64,000 bases of DNA from Caulobacter sp. (GTDB lineage: Bacteria; Pseudomonadota; Alphaproteobacteria; Caulobacterales; Caulobacteraceae), in the NCBI GenBank assembly GCA_021741355.1, contig JAIOXZ010000015.1, positions 1-64,000 on the forward strand, in the 5' to 3' direction. The translations under genes and the position numbers were made by a program. The notes beneath the pieces were generated by a model that was not told the DNA's origin, made no database searches, and was given only the letters and a program-made list of their open reading frames with translations. Within the stretch, counting starts at the first letter, position 1. The number at the start of each line of letters is the position of its first letter. Shown in pieces: positions 46,169-59,098 of this stretch.

Positions 46169-46972
46169 CTATCTGCCCTTGAACGCCGCGACGCGCTTTT
46201 GCAGGAAGGCGCTGACGCCTTCGATGAAGTCCTCGGACTTGCCGGCGATTTTCTGGGCCTTGCGTTCGGCGGTCAATTGGCCGTTCCAGTCGCCGTCGAG
46301 GCTGTCCCAGATCAGGCGGCGGATCGCGCCGAGCGACGCCGGGCCATTGGCCAGTTCCTTCGCCAGCGCGATCGCTGTCGCGAGGAGCTCAGCGTCGGGG
46401 ACGACGCGGTTGACCATGCCCCATTCCAGCGCCTTGGCCGCGCCGATCTTCTCACCGAGCAGGGCCATTTCCATGGCCCGGGCGCGCCCGACGGCGCGCG
46501 GCAGCAGGTAGGTCGAGCCGCCGTCCGGCACCAGGCCGATGCGGCGGAAGGCCTGCAGGAAGTAGGCGCTCTCGCCGGCCACGATCAGGTCGCCGAGCAG
46601 GGCGAACGAGCAGCCGACGCCGGCCGCCGCGCCGTTGACCGCCGTCACCAGCGGCACAGGCAGATCGCGCATCTGGCTGACCAGCGGGTTGTAGACGGTC
46701 TCGAGCGCGCGGCCCGCGTCCGGCTTGCCGTCGACGTCCAGCTCGCGGCCGGCCGCGCCGCCGCCGCCGAGGTTGGCGCCCGAGCAGAAGCCGCGGCCTT
46801 CGCCGGTCAGGACGACGGCGCGCGCCGCGACCTTGCCGGCGGCGATGCTCGACAGGGCGTGGCTCAGCTCGCCGGCCAGGTCCAGGCCCGCCGCGTTCAT
46901 CGTCGAGGGATCGGCCATCGTGACCACGGCCACGCCGTCGATCAGCTCAACCTTGATTTTCGTATAGTCCAC
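46169..46972 (-). CDS. Enoyl-CoA hydratase/isomerase family protein, 267 aa
   Basis: Crotonase-fold enzyme, probably of fatty acid degradation. Starts at GTG 46972 (VDYTKIKVELIDGVAVVTMA). Oxyanion-hole region EGRGFCSGANLGGGG, the second oxyanion block AVNGAAAGVGCSFALLGDLIVA, and FRRIGLVPDGGSTYLLPRAVG are clear; the Asp in VPDGGSTY is at the position of an active-site acid in several members. C-terminal RLIWDSLD...FLQKRVAAFKG is typical. Substrate chain length cannot be told. Confidence 0.93.
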   Translation of the reverse strand: MDYTKIKVELIDGVAVVTMADPSTMNAAGLDLAGELSHALSSIAAGKVAARAVVLTGEGRGFCSGANLGGGGAAGRELDVDGKPDAGRALETVYNPLVSQMRDLPVPLVTAVNGAAAGVGCSFALLGDLIVAGESAYFLQAFRRIGLVPDGGSTYLLPRAVGRARAMEMALLGEKIGAAKALEWGMVNRVVPDAELLATAIALAKELANGPASLGAIRRLIWDSLDGDWNGQLTAERKAQKIAGKSEDFIEGVSAFLQKRVAAFKGR

Positions 46973-47042
46973 CGCAGCGTCCTCCCGGGTTTCTGGCGTC
47001 CATCGCTAGTCCCCATAACGCGGGGGAACGCCAACGGAAATT

Positions 47043-48188
47043 TCAGGCGGGGCGGGGCGGGCCGTAGTAGCGGTGCAGCATGAGCGTCAGGGCGGCGGCG
47101 GCCGGCAGGCCCAGCAGGATCGGCGCGCCGAGTGACAGCCCTGCCCAGGCCATCATCGCGGCGCAGACGCAGCCGAAGAAGCAGCCGACGTCCCAGGCCC
47201 CTTCGGTGGCGATATGGAACCGCATCACGCAGGGCGAAGCCTTGGCCATGTTGTAGACCGGGGTCATCAGCACCGGCGTGACGATGGCGACCAGGAACGA
47301 GCCCGCGGCGTTGGCCGCCACCGCCAGCCAGGGCAGGTCCAGGCTGCCCGCCCGCAAGGCGACGACTATGGCCGCCGCGCCATAGGCCAGATAGGTCGCC
47401 CGCCGGCCATGTCCCATGTCGATATGGCGGCCCAGCACGATGCCGCTGACCGCGCCGACCAGGGCGGCCAGCGCCCAGGCGGCCCCGAAGGCGACGTAGC
47501 TCTCGCTGAGGGCCACGAAGAGGGCGATCAGCCAGATGTAGTGATAGGCCGAGGCGAACACCCCGTCGGCGACCATCAGGCCCAGCCCCATCCGGGTTGC
47601 GCCGGAGGGGCCCTCGACATTGGCCTTCACCGCCACGTTGGGCAGTCCGAGCAGCGGAATGACGGACAGCATCTGGATGAGACCGACGATCCAGAAGGTC
47701 GGCGTCGGCCCCAGAGTTGTCAGGCCCCAGGCGCCCATCAGCGGGGCGATGATGCCGACCAGCGCCACCGCCGCCTCGCGCACGCCGATCTGACCGCCGC
47801 GGTCGTCGGCATTCCCGATGGCCGCGAAGTAGGCGTGGTAGCAGAGCCAGTAGAGCAGATAGCCGATCGAGGAGAAGGCGCAGAGCGCCCACAGCATCGG
47901 ACCGGGTCCATCGACAAGGGCCAGCAGGGGGTAGTCCACGCCGGCGATGAGAGCGCCCGCCATCAGCAGCGGCTTGACGCCGAAGCGCTTGGCGAGGGGC
48001 AGCGTGAACGGCCGCAGACCGAAGCGGAGCGCCACGACGCCGGCCTGGAACAGCAGCGCAACGGGAATCGGAACACCGGCCTTGAGCAGATAGGCGAGAA
48101 TGAAGATGCCGCCCGCCGCGCTGGCGAAGGCCTGGATGGCGTAGTGGATATGGACGCGGTTGACCGCGCCGATGTTCAGGAAGGACAT
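47043..48188 (-). CDS. MFS transporter, 381 aa
   Basis: About 11-12 hydrophobic helices over 381 residues in a major facilitator pattern: first helix HYAIQAFASAAGGIFILAYL, loop RFGLRPFTLPLAKRFGVKP, and symmetric segments in the second half (GLMVADGVFASAYHYIWLIALFVA, then ALAALVGAVSGIVLG with the loop GRHIDMGHGRRATY). Substrate unknown. It is followed by 70 bases before the enoyl-CoA hydratase gene and preceded by an inverted-repeat region. Confidence 0.85.
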   Translation of the reverse strand: MSFLNIGAVNRVHIHYAIQAFASAAGGIFILAYLLKAGVPIPVALLFQAGVVALRFGLRPFTLPLAKRFGVKPLLMAGALIAGVDYPLLALVDGPGPMLWALCAFSSIGYLLYWLCYHAYFAAIGNADDRGGQIGVREAAVALVGIIAPLMGAWGLTTLGPTPTFWIVGLIQMLSVIPLLGLPNVAVKANVEGPSGATRMGLGLMVADGVFASAYHYIWLIALFVALSESYVAFGAAWALAALVGAVSGIVLGRHIDMGHGRRATYLAYGAAAIVVALRAGSLDLPWLAVAANAAGSFLVAIVTPVLMTPVYNMAKASPCVMRFHIATEGAWDVGCFFGCVCAAMMAWAGLSLGAPILLGLPAAAALTLMLHRYYGPPRPA

Positions 48189-48207
48189 GGAGATCCGTTG
48201 GGCGCTT

Positions 48208-48293
48208 GTGTGAATACGCTGACGCCCGGCGCGATGGCCGGGGCGGGGGTCTGACGGCTAGCCTCGGCTAGGTCTCAGCGTTTGCGTTCACAC
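48208..48293. promoter_or_regulatory. Inverted repeats upstream of the MFS gene
   Basis: Outer half-sites TGTGTGAATACGCTGA (48208-48223) and TCAGCG-TTTGCG-TTCACACA (48275-48293) are imperfect inverted copies. Between them is a strong small hairpin CTAGCC-TC-GGCTAG (48257-48270). This could be an operator or attenuator for the transporter gene, which starts 20 bases further on, or the terminator of the upstream diguanylate cyclase gene; there is no T-tract. Confidence 0.35.
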
Positions 48294-48358
48294 ATGAGCG
48301 GTTGCTCCTTCGGATACCGAAGGTCTCGCACGCGACTCCGTGACAGGCAAGTAGGGGC

Positions 48359-49414
48359 TTAGGCCGCGGCGGCGAGCTTTTCGCCGTTGGTGACGCGGTT
48401 GCGGCCGGTGCGCTTGGAGGCGTAGAGCGCCTCGTCGGCTCGTTCCATGACGCAGGAGCCGGTCTCGCCCTCGCGGCGCGAGGCGAGGCCTGCCGAGATG
48501 GTCACGGTGCCCAGATCCTCGTTGGTCGAGCGGCGCTTGAGCATCCGGGAGGCGACCTCCTCGCGGATTTCCTGCAGGCAGGCCTCGACCAGTCCGGCAT
48601 CCTCGCCGGGGAAGATCATGGCGAACTCCTCACCGCCGTAGCGGGCCGAGAAGCGTGGCGTGGCGCCCAGGCGGCCGATGACGCTGGCGACATAGCGGAT
48701 CACCTGGTCGCCGGTCTGGTGGCCCCAGGTGTCGTTGAAGCTCTTGAAGTGATCGATATCCAGAACGGCCAGCGTCAGCGTGGCGCCGGTCTCGTCGGCC
48801 TCGGCGCAGGCGCGGGCCAGTTCTTCATCGAAGGCGCGGCGGTTGGCGAGATTGGTCAGGCCGTCGGTGGTGGCGTCGCGGCGGACCTGTTCCAGGTACT
48901 CGCGCAGGCGCTGGACCTCGCTGGTGGATTCGGCGAGCCGCTTCTCGAGCGACTTGTTTTCCTTCTGCACCCGGCGGGTCGCCGTGGACAGGGTGTCGAC
49001 CATGGCCCGGACCTGGTCCACGCCGTCGGCTTCGGTCAGGCCCTTGCTGGCGCCGGCCAGGGTCTGGCCATAGGCCTCGTTGGACTTCTGGGCCGACTGG
49101 ATCGCCTTCGAGACCGAGTCCAGTTCCCTGGACAGCTGATCCCCGGCGTCACGGATCTGTTCGTTCAGGCGGGCCTTGGCCAGATAGGCGGCGGCGAGGT
49201 CCTCGCTGATGCTTTCGGTAAGCGGTTCGCCGAGCAGGATCAGGCGACCGAGCTCCACGGCGAGTTCGCCGCTCGGGTCGGCCACATAGTGGGCCCAGAG
49301 TTCGAAATTGAGCGGCGTCGGCCAGACGTGATGTTGTTCCATCAGATCGATGGCCTGGCGGGCGACGTTGTAGGCCTGCGGGCCTCGCATCATGGTTTCG
49401 ACATCGCCGGACAT
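48359..49414 (-). CDS. GGDEF diguanylate cyclase, 351 aa
   Basis: N-terminal helical region (1-170, NFELWAHYVADPSGEL, LEKRLAESTSEVQRLREYLEQV with coiled-coil character) followed by a GGDEF domain: RDATTDGLTNLANRRAFDEEL, AVLDIDHFKSFNDTWGHQTGDQV, active-site RYGGEEFAMIFPGE, and ADEALYASKRTGRN. The GGEEF signature and catalytic acidic residues are intact, so c-di-GMP synthesis is expected. The RxxD inhibitory site normally just before GGEEF is replaced by ATPRFSA, so product inhibition is probably absent. No receiver or membrane segment. Confidence 0.94.
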   Translation of the reverse strand: MSGDVETMMRGPQAYNVARQAIDLMEQHHVWPTPLNFELWAHYVADPSGELAVELGRLILLGEPLTESISEDLAAAYLAKARLNEQIRDAGDQLSRELDSVSKAIQSAQKSNEAYGQTLAGASKGLTEADGVDQVRAMVDTLSTATRRVQKENKSLEKRLAESTSEVQRLREYLEQVRRDATTDGLTNLANRRAFDEELARACAEADETGATLTLAVLDIDHFKSFNDTWGHQTGDQVIRYVASVIGRLGATPRFSARYGGEEFAMIFPGEDAGLVEACLQEIREEVASRMLKRRSTNEDLGTVTISAGLASRREGETGSCVMERADEALYASKRTGRNRVTNGEKLAAAA

Positions 49415-49603
49415 TCTTGCATTCCCCCTTGGCGCAGGCGGCCTTCTGGCCGACCCGGGCTGTAGATACCCAAAGGTAAGCCGAAAGGTCCGAACGACCG
49501 GTTAAAGAGATAACGCCGGTCGCTTGCGGCGAAGCGCCGCGGCGTCCATTCTGATCGCCGATCACTTGAGCCGGGGACCGCCCGGCCCCCCGGAGGGACC
49601 CCC

Positions 49604-51061
49604 ATGAACGCACCCGTCAACCTCGGCGCCGAAGGCCATACGGCCGCCATGCTCGCCATTCTGGATCGCCAGAAGGCCGCCCATATCCGCGATGGTGCAC
49701 CGTCGGCTGAAAAGCGCATTGAGTGGCTCGACCGCTGCATCGGCCTGCTGGTCGATCACGCGGTGGAAATCCAGGACGCGCTGAACACCGATTTCGGCAA
49801 CCGTTCCCGCGAAGCCAGCCTGCTGACCGATGTCTCCGGTTCGATCGGCCCGCTGAAGTTCGCCAAGGAGAACGTCCGCAAGTGGATGAAGGCGCAGAAG
49901 CGCAAGACCACGCCGGCGATCCTGGGCCTGCTCGGCGCCAAGGCGGAGATCCAGTACCAACCCAAGGGCACGGTCGGGGTGATCAGCCCGTGGAACTTCC
50001 CGGTGAACCTGACGTTCGCGCCGCTGGCCGGGATTCTCGCCGCGGGCAACCGGGCGATGATCAAGCCGTCCGAGTTCACGCCGGTGACCTCCGAGCTGAT
50101 GAAGACCATGTTCGCCAAGGTCTTCGCCGAGGAAGAGATCGCCGTGATCACCGGCGGACCGGAAGTCGGCCAGGCGTTCGCCGGGTTGCCGTTCGACCAC
50201 ATGATCTTCACCGGCGCGACCTCGATCGCCCGGCATGTGATGCGCGCCGCGGCCGAGAACCTGGTGCCGCTGACGCTGGAACTGGGTGGCAAGAGCCCGG
50301 TGATCATCTCGCAGAGCGCGGACATGGCCACCGCCGCCGCGCGGATCATGAACGGCAAGACGCTGAACGCCGGCCAGATCTGTCTGGCGCCGGACTATGT
50401 GATGGCTCCGGAGAACCGTCTGGAGGAGTTCGTCACCGAGGCGACGGGCGCCGTCACCCGGATGTTCCCGACACTGAAGGACAATCCCGACTACACCGCC
50501 GTCGTCGCCCAGAGGCACTATGACCGGATCAAGGGCTACATCGACGACGCCCGCGCCAAGGGCGCGGATATCCGCGAGATCAATCCGGCCAACGAGGACT
50601 TCAGCCAGCAGGAGCATCGCAAGATCCCGCCGACGCTGATCCTGAACGCGACCGACGACATGACGGTGACGCAGGACGAGATCTTCGGCCCGGTGCTGGC
50701 GGTGAAGACCTACAAGACCGCGAGCGAGGCGGTGGACTACGTCAACGCCCACGACCGGCCGCTGGGCCTCTACTGGTTCGGCACGGACGAGGCGGAGAAG
50801 ACCCGCGTCCTCAACCACACCACCAGCGGCGGCGTGACGATCAACGACGTGATCATGCATGTGGCCCAGGAAGAGCTGCCGTTCGGCGGCGTCGGGCCGT
50901 CCGGCATGGGCAGCTATCACGGGCACGACGGCTTCCTGGAGTTCAGCCACAAGAAGGCGATCTACACCCAGCTGAAAAAGGACATCGGCCCGCTGCTGCA
51001 GATGCGTCCGCCCTATGGACCGGCCATCCGCAAGTTCCTCGGCGCATCGCTCAAGCGGTAG
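49604..51061 (+). CDS. Aldehyde dehydrogenase, coniferyl aldehyde dehydrogenase-like, 485 aa
   Basis: NAD(P)-dependent ALDH. Motifs: WNFPVNLTFAPLAGILAAGN, MIKPSEFTPVTSELM, FTGATSIARHVM, catalytic Glu in LTLELGGKSPVII, catalytic Cys in NAGQICLAPDYV, and IFGPVLAV. The C-terminal region (HVAQEELPFGGVGPSGMGSYHGHDGFLEFSHKK) and length match the coniferyl aldehyde/medium-chain fatty aldehyde group that lacks the usual C-terminal end. The true substrate cannot be read from sequence. It stands alone, 189 bases from the divergent diguanylate cyclase gene. Confidence 0.92.
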   Translation: MNAPVNLGAEGHTAAMLAILDRQKAAHIRDGAPSAEKRIEWLDRCIGLLVDHAVEIQDALNTDFGNRSREASLLTDVSGSIGPLKFAKENVRKWMKAQKRKTTPAILGLLGAKAEIQYQPKGTVGVISPWNFPVNLTFAPLAGILAAGNRAMIKPSEFTPVTSELMKTMFAKVFAEEEIAVITGGPEVGQAFAGLPFDHMIFTGATSIARHVMRAAAENLVPLTLELGGKSPVIISQSADMATAAARIMNGKTLNAGQICLAPDYVMAPENRLEEFVTEATGAVTRMFPTLKDNPDYTAVVAQRHYDRIKGYIDDARAKGADIREINPANEDFSQQEHRKIPPTLILNATDDMTVTQDEIFGPVLAVKTYKTASEAVDYVNAHDRPLGLYWFGTDEAEKTRVLNHTTSGGVTINDVIMHVAQEELPFGGVGPSGMGSYHGHDGFLEFSHKKAIYTQLKKDIGPLLQMRPPYGPAIRKFLGASLKR

Positions 51062-51087
51062 GCGAGGCCGTTCATCTGGCCGTCAGG

Positions 51088-51131
51088 CGGGATGTCGTAT
51101 TGCAGCCTGGATGGCGGCGTACGATATCCCG
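51088..51131 (+). terminator. Hairpin after the aldehyde dehydrogenase gene
   Basis: CGGGATGTCGTA and TACGATATCCCG form a 12-base stem with one mismatch about 27 bases after the stop codon. No T-tract follows, so it may serve as an RNA 3' stabiliser or be part of the next gene's promoter rather than a true intrinsic terminator. Confidence 0.45.
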
Positions 51132-51162
51132 TCAGGGGTCATTCGACCCATTGGAGAAGACC

Positions 51163-51525
51163 ATGCGTATGGCCGTTACCGGCCTGCTCGCTTCGTTGAT
51201 GGCGGTTTCCGCTGTCCAGGCGAAGCCTGATTTCCGCGCCCAGGCGCGCTGTATCGCGGCCTATGAGGTCGCGGCCGGCCTGCTTGAAGCCGACGCCGAC
51301 GCCGCCAGCGGCGCGGAGAAGGCCGCGATCCGCAAGCGCATCGCCAAGCTCGACGTCAGCCGCGAGAAGGTCTCGCTGGCGCTGGCCACCCGCACGGATC
51401 TGACCCCCGCCGACAGCAAGGCCGGCCAGGCCGAGCGCAAGGCTGAAGAGGCGCGTCTGGACAAGCTCGCGCCGGCGGCGGTTCAGGCCGCGGCGGACGC
51501 CTGCGACGCGGTGTTGGCGGGGTAG
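51163..51525 (+). CDS. Exported helical protein, 120 aa
   Basis: Signal peptide (MRMAVTGLLASLMAVSAVQA) from ATG 51163 with GGAGAAG upstream. The mature protein is almost entirely charged helix (EAARLDKLA-type pattern: RKRIAKLDVSREKVSLALA, AERKAEEARLDKLAPAAVQAA) with two Cys near each end (QARCIAAYE, ADACDAV). Likely a small periplasmic helical-hairpin protein. No family recognised. It is followed by a family B-like palindrome. Confidence 0.7.
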   Translation: MRMAVTGLLASLMAVSAVQAKPDFRAQARCIAAYEVAAGLLEADADAASGAEKAAIRKRIAKLDVSREKVSLALATRTDLTPADSKAGQAERKAEEARLDKLAPAAVQAAADACDAVLAG

Positions 51526-51540
51526 GCGGCAAACTCAACA

Positions 51541-51640
51541 CTGTCATCCCGGCCGCAGCGAAGCGGAGAGCCGGGACCCAGCTTCGGCCAGGATCTAATC
51601 TGGGTCCCGGATAGCCGCTGCGCGGCTTCCGGGATGACAG
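51541..51640. repeat. Palindromic element, family B-like
   Basis: Arms CTGTCATCCCGGCCGC... and ...CCGGGATGACAG, with inner GAGCCGGGACCCAGC / CTGGGTCCCGGAT pairs, the same GGGACCCAG module as the elements at 29390 and 40640. It lies in the convergent gap between the 120-aa gene and the DEAD-box helicase gene, starting 15 bases after one stop and ending nine bases from the other. Confidence 0.85.
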
Positions 51641-51649
51641 ACATGAATC

Positions 51650-53461
<1,812 letters not shown>

Positions 53462-53683
53462 GTCTCACTAATGGAAGATCCAGAGCCGCCCGTGTTTGGG
53501 CGAACGGGCGGCGCGGATTCGCCAGACCTGCTCCGAACTCGCGCGGATACATAGTCGCAACCCCTGTAAAGTCAACGATTGCGTGGGGTTGAAGCTGTCG
53601 TGGCGGGCTTCGCGCGGTGGTGATGACTTGGCAAATGGTCCTGTGCTGTTGTTGAATGCGCGCAGCCAACGAGAGACGCCGAA

Positions 53684-54055
53684 ATGTCCGCCAGCGGATT
53701 AGCTCTTGGCCTTCTGGCCGCCACTGTGATCGCGGCCTCGGCCCCCGTGCCGCCGGCCGGCCTTGAGCCGGCGTTCGGCAACACGATCATCACCACCTAT
53801 CCAAACGGCAAATCGACCCGCACCTGGCTGCATCGCGACGGCACCTATGAGGCCCAGCGCGCGAACGGCGAGCGGACGGGCGGGGTCTGGAAGGTCAAGG
53901 GCGGCCAGTTGTGCATCACCCAGAAGCGGCCAGTCTTCGTGCCGCTCACGTTTTGCACCCCGATCGTGCCCGGTGGCGTTGGTGCGAGCTGGTCGGCGAA
54001 GGGGCTGCTGGGCGAACCGGTCAGAAATGTTCTGGCGGCCGGCAGGCAGGGTTAA
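53684..54055 (+). CDS. Exported hypothetical protein A of a paralogous pair, 123 aa
   Basis: Signal peptide (MSASGLALGLLAATVIAASA). The mature domain (FGNTIITTYPNGKSTRTWLH, TYEAQRANGERTGGVWKVKG, QLCITQKRPVFVPLTFCTPI) is beta-rich with two Cys. It aligns along its length with the next gene's product (FGNT/YGNT, G-TW/GGVW, CFT/CIT, final AGR). No function recognised. The 222-base gap before it holds the promoter of the helicase on the other strand. Confidence 0.7.
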   Translation: MSASGLALGLLAATVIAASAPVPPAGLEPAFGNTIITTYPNGKSTRTWLHRDGTYEAQRANGERTGGVWKVKGGQLCITQKRPVFVPLTFCTPIVPGGVGASWSAKGLLGEPVRNVLAAGRQG

Positions 54056-54139
54056 CCTGTCGCATTTTCTTGGTTAGGGTGCCGGGCTCGCCCGCGAGGC
54101 GAGCCCTCGAAAAACGAAGAAAATGGGCGGAAACAACAG

Positions 54140-54496
54140 ATGAAATTTCTTGCGAAGGCGGCGATTGCCGCTGCGATGTTCATGGCGGCCGGTCCCGCGC
54201 TGGCGTCTGATCCGATGGCGACGGCCTACGGCAACACCGTGGTCATCACCTACGGCGACGGCACGACCGTGAAGCTGTTCATCGACGAAGGCGGCTCCTA
54301 CACCGGTGACAGCCCGATGGGCGCGAGCTCGGGCACCTGGGCGATTTCGGGAAGCGAAACCTGCTTCACCCAGCAGTCGCCGGAAGCCACGCCGCCGTCC
54401 TGCAGCCCGACGGTCAACAAGAACGTCGGCGATACCTGGCAGGGCACCGGTCAGGGCGGCGCGCCCGTGACCGTCACGATCCAGGCGGGTCGCTAG
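54140..54496 (+). CDS. Exported hypothetical protein B of a paralogous pair, 118 aa
   Basis: Signal peptide (MKFLAKAAIAAAMFMAAGPA). The mature domain (TAYGNTVVITYGDGTTVKLF, GSYTGDSPMGASSGTWAISG, ETCFTQQSPEATPPSCSPTV) is beta-rich with two Cys and lacks the basic residues of its neighbour. It is a diverged tandem paralogue of the 123-aa protein. Both look like small secreted beta-sandwich proteins with one disulfide. A hairpin lies between its stop and the otsA stop on the other strand. Confidence 0.72.
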   Translation: MKFLAKAAIAAAMFMAAGPALASDPMATAYGNTVVITYGDGTTVKLFIDEGGSYTGDSPMGASSGTWAISGSETCFTQQSPEATPPSCSPTVNKNVGDTWQGTGQGGAPVTVTIQAGR

Positions 54497-54520
54497 ACGT
54501 CTGATCTGGAGTTCCCTTGT

Positions 54521-54547
54521 CCGATCTGATGGAAACATCCAGATCGG
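54521..54547. terminator. Hairpin in the convergent gap to otsA
   Basis: CCGATCTG-ATG-GAAA-CAT-C-CAGATCGG forms an 8-base stem with an extended inner pairing, in the 60-base gap between two convergent stop codons. No T-tract on either strand; a bidirectional stop signal is possible. Confidence 0.4.
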
Positions 54548-54556
54548 AAGAGGGCT

Positions 54557-55969
54557 CTAGGCCGCATCGTCGGCCAGGCGGGGCCTTCGTCCGGTCTCTG
54601 GTTTCAGGGCCGCGATGAAGGATTCCCGCCAGGCGGCGGTGTCGTCGGCCGTGACGCCGCGCATCAACGCCTCCCACCGGCGCCGCCGCTCTTCCAGCGG
54701 CATCGCCAGGGCCTGCTGAATGGCCTCGGCCATGCCCTCCCGGTCGTAGGGGTTCACGATCAGCGCGTCAGCCATCTGGCCGGCCGCCCCGGCGAACCGT
54801 GACAGGATCAGCACGCCCGGATCGGCCGGGTCCTGGGATGCCACATACTCCTTCGCCACCAGGTTCATGCCGTCGCGCAGCGGCGTCACGAGGCCCACGC
54901 GCGCCGCCCTGTAGATTCCGGCCAGTTCGTCCTGCCGGAAGCCGCTGTTGACGTAGCGCAGAGGCACCCAGTCGACGGTGCCGAACCGTCCATTGATGCG
55001 ACCCGCCACGGCGTCCAGACGCGCCCGCAGGTCCTGATAAGCCTCGACGTAGTCGCGACTCAGCGTGGCGATCTGCAGCAGGAAGACCTTCTCCAGCTGC
55101 TCTTCATGTTCACCCAGGAACTGCTCATAGGCGACGAACCGCTCCTCCAGTCCTTTGGAATAGTCCAGACGGTCCACGCCCAGGATCATCTGGCGGCCGG
55201 CCAGACTGTCGCGCATGCGCTGATGGCTTTCCTCGCCGGTGGGCGACCGGGCGCCCTCGGCGAAGTCTTCGACATTGATCCCGATCGGGAAGGCCCCGAG
55301 CCGCACGGTGCGGCCGAAGGCGGTCACCCTGCCGTCAGCGTCTGGCGGTGCGATGCCCAGCTCGGCGCCAAGATATCCGACAAAGGCCGACACGCTCTCG
55401 GTCGTCTGGAAGCCGATCAGATCGTACTGAAACAGCGCCTCCACCAGCTTGCGGTGGCCCGGAAGTGTGACGAGCAACGGCTGGGCCGGCCAGGGAATAT
55501 GCAGGAAGAACCCGATGCGGTTGCGCACACCCTGCGCGCGCAGATCCCGCGCCAGGGGCGCCAGGTGATAGTCGTGGACCCAGACCAGGTCGTCCGGTCC
55601 GATCAGCGGTCTCAGCGTTTCTGCGAAGCGCTGGTTGACCCGCGCGTAGCCTGCGTCGAACGACCTCTCGTAGGCGGTCAGATCGATCCGGTCGTGGAAC
55701 AGGGGCCACAGGGTCTTGTTGGCATACCCGTTGTAGTATTCGTCGACGTCCTGGGGCTCCAGGTCGACCTTCGCCACGGTGACTCCGCCGACCCGCTCCA
55801 GTCCGATCTGGCCCGAGAAGGTCGGGGTGGTCTCGCCGCTCCAGCCGAACCAGAGTCCCCCGCTTTCGCGCAGGGCCGTGGCGAGCGCGGCCGCCAGACC
55901 CCCGATCGAACCGGCGCCGACGTCGTTTGACAGGCTCACCCGGTTGGACACGACAATCAGGCGGCTCAT
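54557..55969 (-). CDS. otsA: Alpha,alpha-trehalose-phosphate synthase
   Basis: Makes trehalose-6-phosphate from UDP-glucose and glucose-6-phosphate, for osmo- and stress protection. GT20 motifs: [96 protein letters not shown]-like [19 protein letters not shown]. 470 residues, full length. Its start overlaps the otsB stop by four bases. The pair is convergent with the preceding exported proteins. Confidence 0.96.
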   Translation of the reverse strand: MSRLIVVSNRVSLSNDVGAGSIGGLAAALATALRESGGLWFGWSGETTPTFSGQIGLERVGGVTVAKVDLEPQDVDEYYNGYANKTLWPLFHDRIDLTAYERSFDAGYARVNQRFAETLRPLIGPDDLVWVHDYHLAPLARDLRAQGVRNRIGFFLHIPWPAQPLLVTLPGHRKLVEALFQYDLIGFQTTESVSAFVGYLGAELGIAPPDADGRVTAFGRTVRLGAFPIGINVEDFAEGARSPTGEESHQRMRDSLAGRQMILGVDRLDYSKGLEERFVAYEQFLGEHEEQLEKVFLLQIATLSRDYVEAYQDLRARLDAVAGRINGRFGTVDWVPLRYVNSGFRQDELAGIYRAARVGLVTPLRDGMNLVAKEYVASQDPADPGVLILSRFAGAAGQMADALIVNPYDREGMAEAIQQALAMPLEERRRRWEALMRGVTADDTAAWRESFIAALKPETGRRPRLADDAA

Positions 55970-56778
55970 TGCATCGATCCTGCAAGCCAGGTCAGGACGG
56001 CCTGAGGATTGGCAAGCCGGTTCCTCGCCGCGGTCTCCCGGGGTTCGCCGACCAGCACGCCGAACCCGCCGAGGGCGGCGGCGGCCTCGAACGCCGATTC
56101 ATCGGTCAGGTCGTCCCCGACCATGACCGGCCGACGTCCAGCGAACGCCGCCTCCTGCATGAAGATGCCGAGAGCATCCCCCTTGTTCGGGCCCGGTGTC
56201 AGGAGTTCGACGACCATCCGTCCTTCGATGATGTCCAGATTGTGGGCCCTGGCGAGGCGATGGGCGATATCCAGACAGGCCTCCGCGGCGGGAGGATGGC
56301 CCCGGTAATGCAGCGCGAGGCTGCCGGCCTTGCGTTCGAGCAGAAGGCCCCGCTGCGCCGCGACGAAACTCTCGAGCATCGCCGCGACCGTCGGCAGGCT
56401 GGGATCGGGCCGAAAGTCGACGCGCTCGCCGGTGGGCGAGCGTCGCTCGCGACCGTGGCCGCCGGACACGCAGGCGACGACACCGCCCAGAATGCGATCG
56501 ACCTCATCGACGGATCGACCGCTCAGCACGGCCAGAGCCCCGCCCAGCCATAGCTGCAGCCTGCCGAGGAGGGCGGTGCGTTCGGGGTCGGGGCCGACCT
56601 TCCCCGGCGACGCCTCTATCGGCGCGAGCGTTCCATCAAGGTCAAGGAACAGCGCCACATTCCCAAGGGTCAGTAGCCGTGGCGACGCCAGCCCCTCAAC
56701 GGAGGGGGGCGATGCGATGGTCTGAATCATGGATGCCCCAGTCGTTGGCCGTGAATGCTGCGAACGCAGCGATTTCAT
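55966..56778 (-). CDS. otsB: Trehalose-6-phosphate phosphatase
   Basis: Dephosphorylates trehalose-6-phosphate. HAD-fold motifs: catalytic FLDLDGTLAPIEASPG, AVLSGRSVDEVDRIL, NKGDALG and MVGDDLTDESAFEAAAALGG. ATG 56778 is taken as start; ATG 56730 (MIQTIASPPSV) is an alternative closer to the conserved part. It is upstream of and coupled to otsA. The 187-base upstream gap to parE is strikingly AT-rich for this genome, compatible with a regulated promoter. Confidence 0.95.
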   Translation of the reverse strand: MKSLRSQHSRPTTGASMIQTIASPPSVEGLASPRLLTLGNVALFLDLDGTLAPIEASPGKVGPDPERTALLGRLQLWLGGALAVLSGRSVDEVDRILGGVVACVSGGHGRERRSPTGERVDFRPDPSLPTVAAMLESFVAAQRGLLLERKAGSLALHYRGHPPAAEACLDIAHRLARAHNLDIIEGRMVVELLTPGPNKGDALGIFMQEAAFAGRRPVMVGDDLTDESAFEAAAALGGFGVLVGEPRETAARNRLANPQAVLTWLAGSMQ

Positions 56779-56965
56779 GCAGGGACATAGTCATATGAGA
56801 TAAGTCTGGTTCCGTGGGTAACGTTGAGTTTACCCAAAGTTTATCGAGGGCACCTTTAGAGTAATAAATAGTTGGCCGTGAATCCGAAAATCAGTTGTTT
56901 AAAATAATCATGACGCCCCGTTTCTCGGATATTTTCCATTTCAGGCGGGGCGATTACATGGAAGT
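56779..56965. promoter_or_regulatory. AT-rich gap upstream of otsB and downstream of parE
   Basis: About 190 bases markedly less GC-rich than the rest (AATAAATAGTTGG, AATCAGTTGTTTAAAATAA), with a GGGTAA...TTTACCC inverted pair near 56819-56838. The GCCCCG...CGGGGC hairpin near 56914-56949, with interior AT-rich loop, follows the parE stop. A GTTCC (GGAAC on the minus strand) sits near 56809 but the expected partner box is not there. Confidence 0.4.
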
Positions 56966-59023
<2,058 letters not shown>

Positions 59024-59098
59024 GACACGTCAGTTTCGAACGATTCGGGAACGACGGGGTATGCGGCGAATGAGGCCGGAGGGGCAAGAGGTCTACGC

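Noticed and set aside
56800-56830. EcfG-type promoter (GGAAC box) for otsBA
   Set aside because: A GGAAC occurs on the minus strand near 56813, but no CGTT box is found at the required 16-17 base spacing.
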